The notes under the pieces were generated by a model, which did no database searches, had not been told where the DNA came from, and saw nothing but the letters and a program-made list of their open reading frames with translations. From the NCBI RefSeq assembly GCF_937871615.1, contig NZ_CALMPA010000022.1, positions 62,001-126,000 of the forward strand: a stretch of 64,000 nt of DNA. The letters are read 5' to 3'. This document shows positions 62,114 through 64,000 of the stretch, in pieces. Source of the DNA: an uncultured Sphingomonas sp. (GTDB taxonomy: Bacteria > Pseudomonadota > Alphaproteobacteria > Sphingomonadales > Sphingomonadaceae). The translations under genes and the position numbers were made by a program. The first letter of the stretch is position 1; each line of letters starts with the position of its first letter.

Positions 62114-62872
62114 TCAGAACACCGGCTCCTCGCCGGGCTTGGTCGGCAGATGGATGCCGCATTCCACCTTGTCCCAACCGCGCCAGCGGCCCGCGCGCGG
62201 GTCTTCGCCGGGCAGCACTTTCGAGGTGCATGGCTTGCACCCGATCGAGGGATAGCCGTCCGCCTCCAGCGGATGATGCGGCAGATCATATTGTTCGAAA
62301 TAGGCCTCGATCCGCGCGCGATCCCAATCCGCGAGCGGATTGAGCTTGAGCCGCCCTTCGTCGATCTCGAACCGGGGGATTCCGGCGCGCGTTTTCGACT
62401 GGAAGCCCTTGCGCCCCGAAATCCACGCGTCGAACGGCACGAGCGCGCGGCGCAGCGGCTCCACCTTGCGGATCTCGCAGCAGCCATCGGGATCATAGGA
62501 CCAGCGCAGACCGTTGGCATCCTTCGCCGCGAGCAGGCGCGGATCGGGACGATAGACGCGCAGATCGGTGAGGCCGAGCCGCTCGGAAAGCTCGTCGCGA
62601 TACTCCAGCGTTTCGCCGAACATCTTCTGCGTATTGGTGAAGATCACCGGCACATCGCGATCGACCTGCGCGATCATGTGCAGCAGCACCGCGGATTCGG
62701 TGCCGAACGAGGATACCGCCGCGATCCGCCCCTTCAGTTCGCCCGCCAGCAGCTCCGCCAGCATGTCCTGCGTCGACACGCCCGCGAACCGCGCCTCATA
62801 GGCCGTCGCGTCGGCGGCGGCGAAGGGGGGCGTTACGTCGATCGTGTCGAGCACGCGGGCGGCTTCACCCAT
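62114..62872 (-). CDS. cysH: Assimilatory phosphoadenylyl/adenylyl-sulfate reductase
   Basis: 252 residues. IAAVSSFGTESAVLLHMIAQVDRDVPVIFTNTQKMFGETLEYRDELSERLGL is the PP-loop part; DPDGCCEIRKVEPLRRALVPFDAWISGRKGFQSKTRA carries the first Cys pair and SIGCKPCTSKVLPGEDPRAGRWRGWDKVECGIHLP the second Cys pair and the final catalytic Cys. Two Cys pairs indicate a [4Fe-4S] cluster, so APS is the likely substrate. It reduces activated sulfate to sulfite. Start ATG 62872 overlaps the DUF934 gene by 8 bases. Confidence 0.92.
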   Translation of the reverse strand: MGEAARVLDTIDVTPPFAAADATAYEARFAGVSTQDMLAELLAGELKGRIAAVSSFGTESAVLLHMIAQVDRDVPVIFTNTQKMFGETLEYRDELSERLGLTDLRVYRPDPRLLAAKDANGLRWSYDPDGCCEIRKVEPLRRALVPFDAWISGRKGFQSKTRAGIPRFEIDEGRLKLNPLADWDRARIEAYFEQYDLPHHPLEADGYPSIGCKPCTSKVLPGEDPRAGRWRGWDKVECGIHLPTKPGEEPVF

Positions 62873-63302
62873 GGCGCAGCTTCCACACCGGCACCGCGGC
62901 ATCGGCGGCGGACTGGTAGCGGAAGGCATAACGATCGAGCGTCGCCTGCAACACCTCCGGGTCGATCGGCGCGTTGGGGGCGAAGCTGTCGAACCCGCAG
63001 CGGCGCATGTGATCCATCTGATCGACCAGCACGTCGCCCGCCGCGCGCAGCTCGCCCTTATAGCCCGCCTCGCGCAGGATGCGCGCCGAGGAATAGCCAC
63101 GCCCGTCGCGGAAGCGCGGGAAATCCACCTCGATCAGCGAGATGTGGTGGAGATGCGGCAGCAGCGCGCGCGCATCCTCCCCCGCCTCCAGCCGGACAGC
63201 CGAGGAATCGGCCTGATCGAGGAACGCGTCGAGCGTCACCGCCGGTTCCTCGGTCGGCTCGTCGTCGCGGAAGCGCAGATCGGCGGGGAAGGGATCAGCC
63301 AT
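62865..63302 (-). CDS. DUF934 protein of the sulfate-assimilation operon
   Basis: 145 residues. DARALLPHLHHISLIEVDFPRFRDGRGYSSARILREAGYKGELRAAGDVLVDQMDHMRRCGFDSFAP is the DUF934 signature. In Alphaproteobacteria this gene regularly sits between cysI and cysH as here (8-base overlaps on both sides), and is thought to aid sulfite reductase assembly or function. No enzymatic residues are known. Confidence 0.9.
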   Translation of the reverse strand: MADPFPADLRFRDDEPTEEPAVTLDAFLDQADSSAVRLEAGEDARALLPHLHHISLIEVDFPRFRDGRGYSSARILREAGYKGELRAAGDVLVDQMDHMRRCGFDSFAPNAPIDPEVLQATLDRYAFRYQSAADAAVPVWKLRHG

Positions 63303-64000
63303 AGATTGCTTCCTTGAACGGTTCGAAGCCGACGCGGCGATAGGTGTCGAGGAAGCGTTCGCCTTCCTCGCGCATGGCGAGATATTTGTCGGTGACGCGC
63401 TCGACCGCGTCGACGATCCCGTCCTCGTTGAAGCCAGGGCCGGTGATCTTGCCGAGGCTGGCGTCCTCCGCGCCCGATCCGCCGAGCAGGAGCTGGTAAT
63501 TCTCCGTGCCTTTGCGATCGACGCCGAGGATGCCGATGTGCCCGGCGTGATGATGGCCGCAGGCGTTGATGCAGCCCGATATCTTGAGCTTCAGCTCGCC
63601 CAGTTCGCGCTGGCGACCCAGATCGGCGAAACGCGTCGCGATCTTCTGCGCCACGGGAATCGAGCGGGCGTTGGCGAGGCTGCAATAATCAAGGCCGGGG
63701 CAGGCGATAATGTCGCTGATGAGATCGAGGTTGGCGGTTGCCAGCCCGGCGGCGTCGAGCGTCCGCCACAAAGCATGGAGATCGGCCTTGCGGACGTGCG
63801 GCAGGACGATGTTCTGCCCGTGGGTGACGCGCAACTCGTCGAACGAATAAAGCTCGGCGAGATCGGCCATCAGGTCGATCTGCTCCGCCGAGGCATCGCC
63901 AGGGATGCCGCCAACCGGCTTCAGGCTGATGTTGACGATGGCATAGCCCGGCGCCTTGTGCGGCTTCACATTCTGATCGACCCACAGCGCGAAATCGGGA
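63295..64000 (-). CDS. cysI: Sulfite/nitrite reductase haemoprotein (C-terminal part, cut by window edge)
   Basis: The frame is open from the edge (64000) to the stop at 63295, giving 234 codons of the C-terminal half. ISLKPVGGIPGDASAEQIDLMADLAELYSFDELRVTHGQNIVLPHV is the ferredoxin-like repeat. DYCSLANARSIP and LKLKISGCINACGHHHAGHIGILG provide the Cys residues for the [4Fe-4S]-sirohaem site. The frame continues at the edge as PDFALWVDQN, so the apparent internal start (GTG 63969) is not real. With cysH and DUF934 downstream it is sulfite reductase. Confidence 0.9.
   Translation of the reverse strand, partial: PDFALWVDQNVKPHKAPGYAIVNISLKPVGGIPGDASAEQIDLMADLAELYSFDELRVTHGQNIVLPHVRKADLHALWRTLDAAGLATANLDLISDIIACPGLDYCSLANARSIPVAQKIATRFADLGRQRELGELKLKISGCINACGHHHAGHIGILGVDRKGTENYQLLLGGSGAEDASLGKITGPGFNEDGIVDAVERVTDKYLAMREEGERFLDTYRRVGFEPFKEAIYG

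Overview
The window is GC-rich chromosomal DNA, almost certainly from a sphingomonad (Alphaproteobacteria, Sphingomonadaceae or close). The signs are four TonB-dependent receptors, tandem exported amidohydrolases and peptidases, an aldehyde-dehydrogenase-rich aromatic catabolic cluster, a UPF0262 gene, and the cysI-DUF934-cysH arrangement. The first gene and the last (cysI) are cut by the window edges. Layout: (1) 1-1005, end of an M28 glutamate-carboxypeptidase-like peptidase. (2) 1027-3443, a nitrosative-stress block: an NsrR-like Rrf2 regulator diverges from a group III truncated globin, a membrane-anchored DUF1971 protein and a ferritin-like protein. (3) 3493-13897, peptide scavenging: two TonB receptors, an M14 carboxypeptidase and a periplasmic amidohydrolase. 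(4) 13992-24802, a tightly packed 13-gene minus-strand operon for 3,4-dihydroxyphenylacetate (homoprotocatechuate) meta-cleavage (HpaE, G1, G2, F, H, I) in which ring opening is assigned to a LigA/LigB-type two-subunit extradiol dioxygenase; MFS, HDAC-family deacetylase, ALDH and cupin genes lead the operon. (5) 25072-30110, divergent from it: copper amine oxidase, cytochrome c and a TonB receptor. Their upstream regions share an 18-base core element. (6) 30111-30878, an IS21-type transposase relic. (7) 30879-39629, two ~1000-residue TolB-propeller/amidohydrolase fusions bracketing a TonB receptor. (8) 39681-49265, a MarR regulator and a mandelate-pathway-like set (FMN alpha-hydroxy-acid dehydrogenase, ThDP decarboxylase, aromatic-aldehyde dehydrogenase, AAHS transporter) with a PQQ/cytochrome lipoprotein dehydrogenase. 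(9) 49542-56178, a seven-gene plus-strand operon of unknown pathway: two exported SnoaL-like proteins, a PanE-like reductase, a CocE-type hydrolase, a triple-RidA fusion, a small exported protein and a dihydroxyacetophenone-dioxygenase-like cupin. (10) 56382-64000, housekeeping genes: tRNA-Leu(CAA), a dienoyl-CoA-reductase-like SDR, cytidine deaminase, a GH25-like protein, UPF0262, DnaB, a cupin, small hypotheticals and cysH-DUF934-cysI. How the genes may work together (inference): aromatic amines, perhaps first deacetylated by the HDAC-family enzyme, are oxidised by the copper amine oxidase to arylacetaldehydes. ALDH converts these to arylacetates and the Hpa operon cleaves the catechol ring. 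The mandelate-like set would take alpha-hydroxy arylacetates to aromatic aldehydes and acids. No 4-hydroxyphenylacetate hydroxylase is present, so the natural substrate may already be a catechol, or that gene lies elsewhere. Start codons were chosen from ribosome-binding-site spacing and the conserved N-terminus; most long reading frames antisense to real genes are high-GC shadows and were left out.
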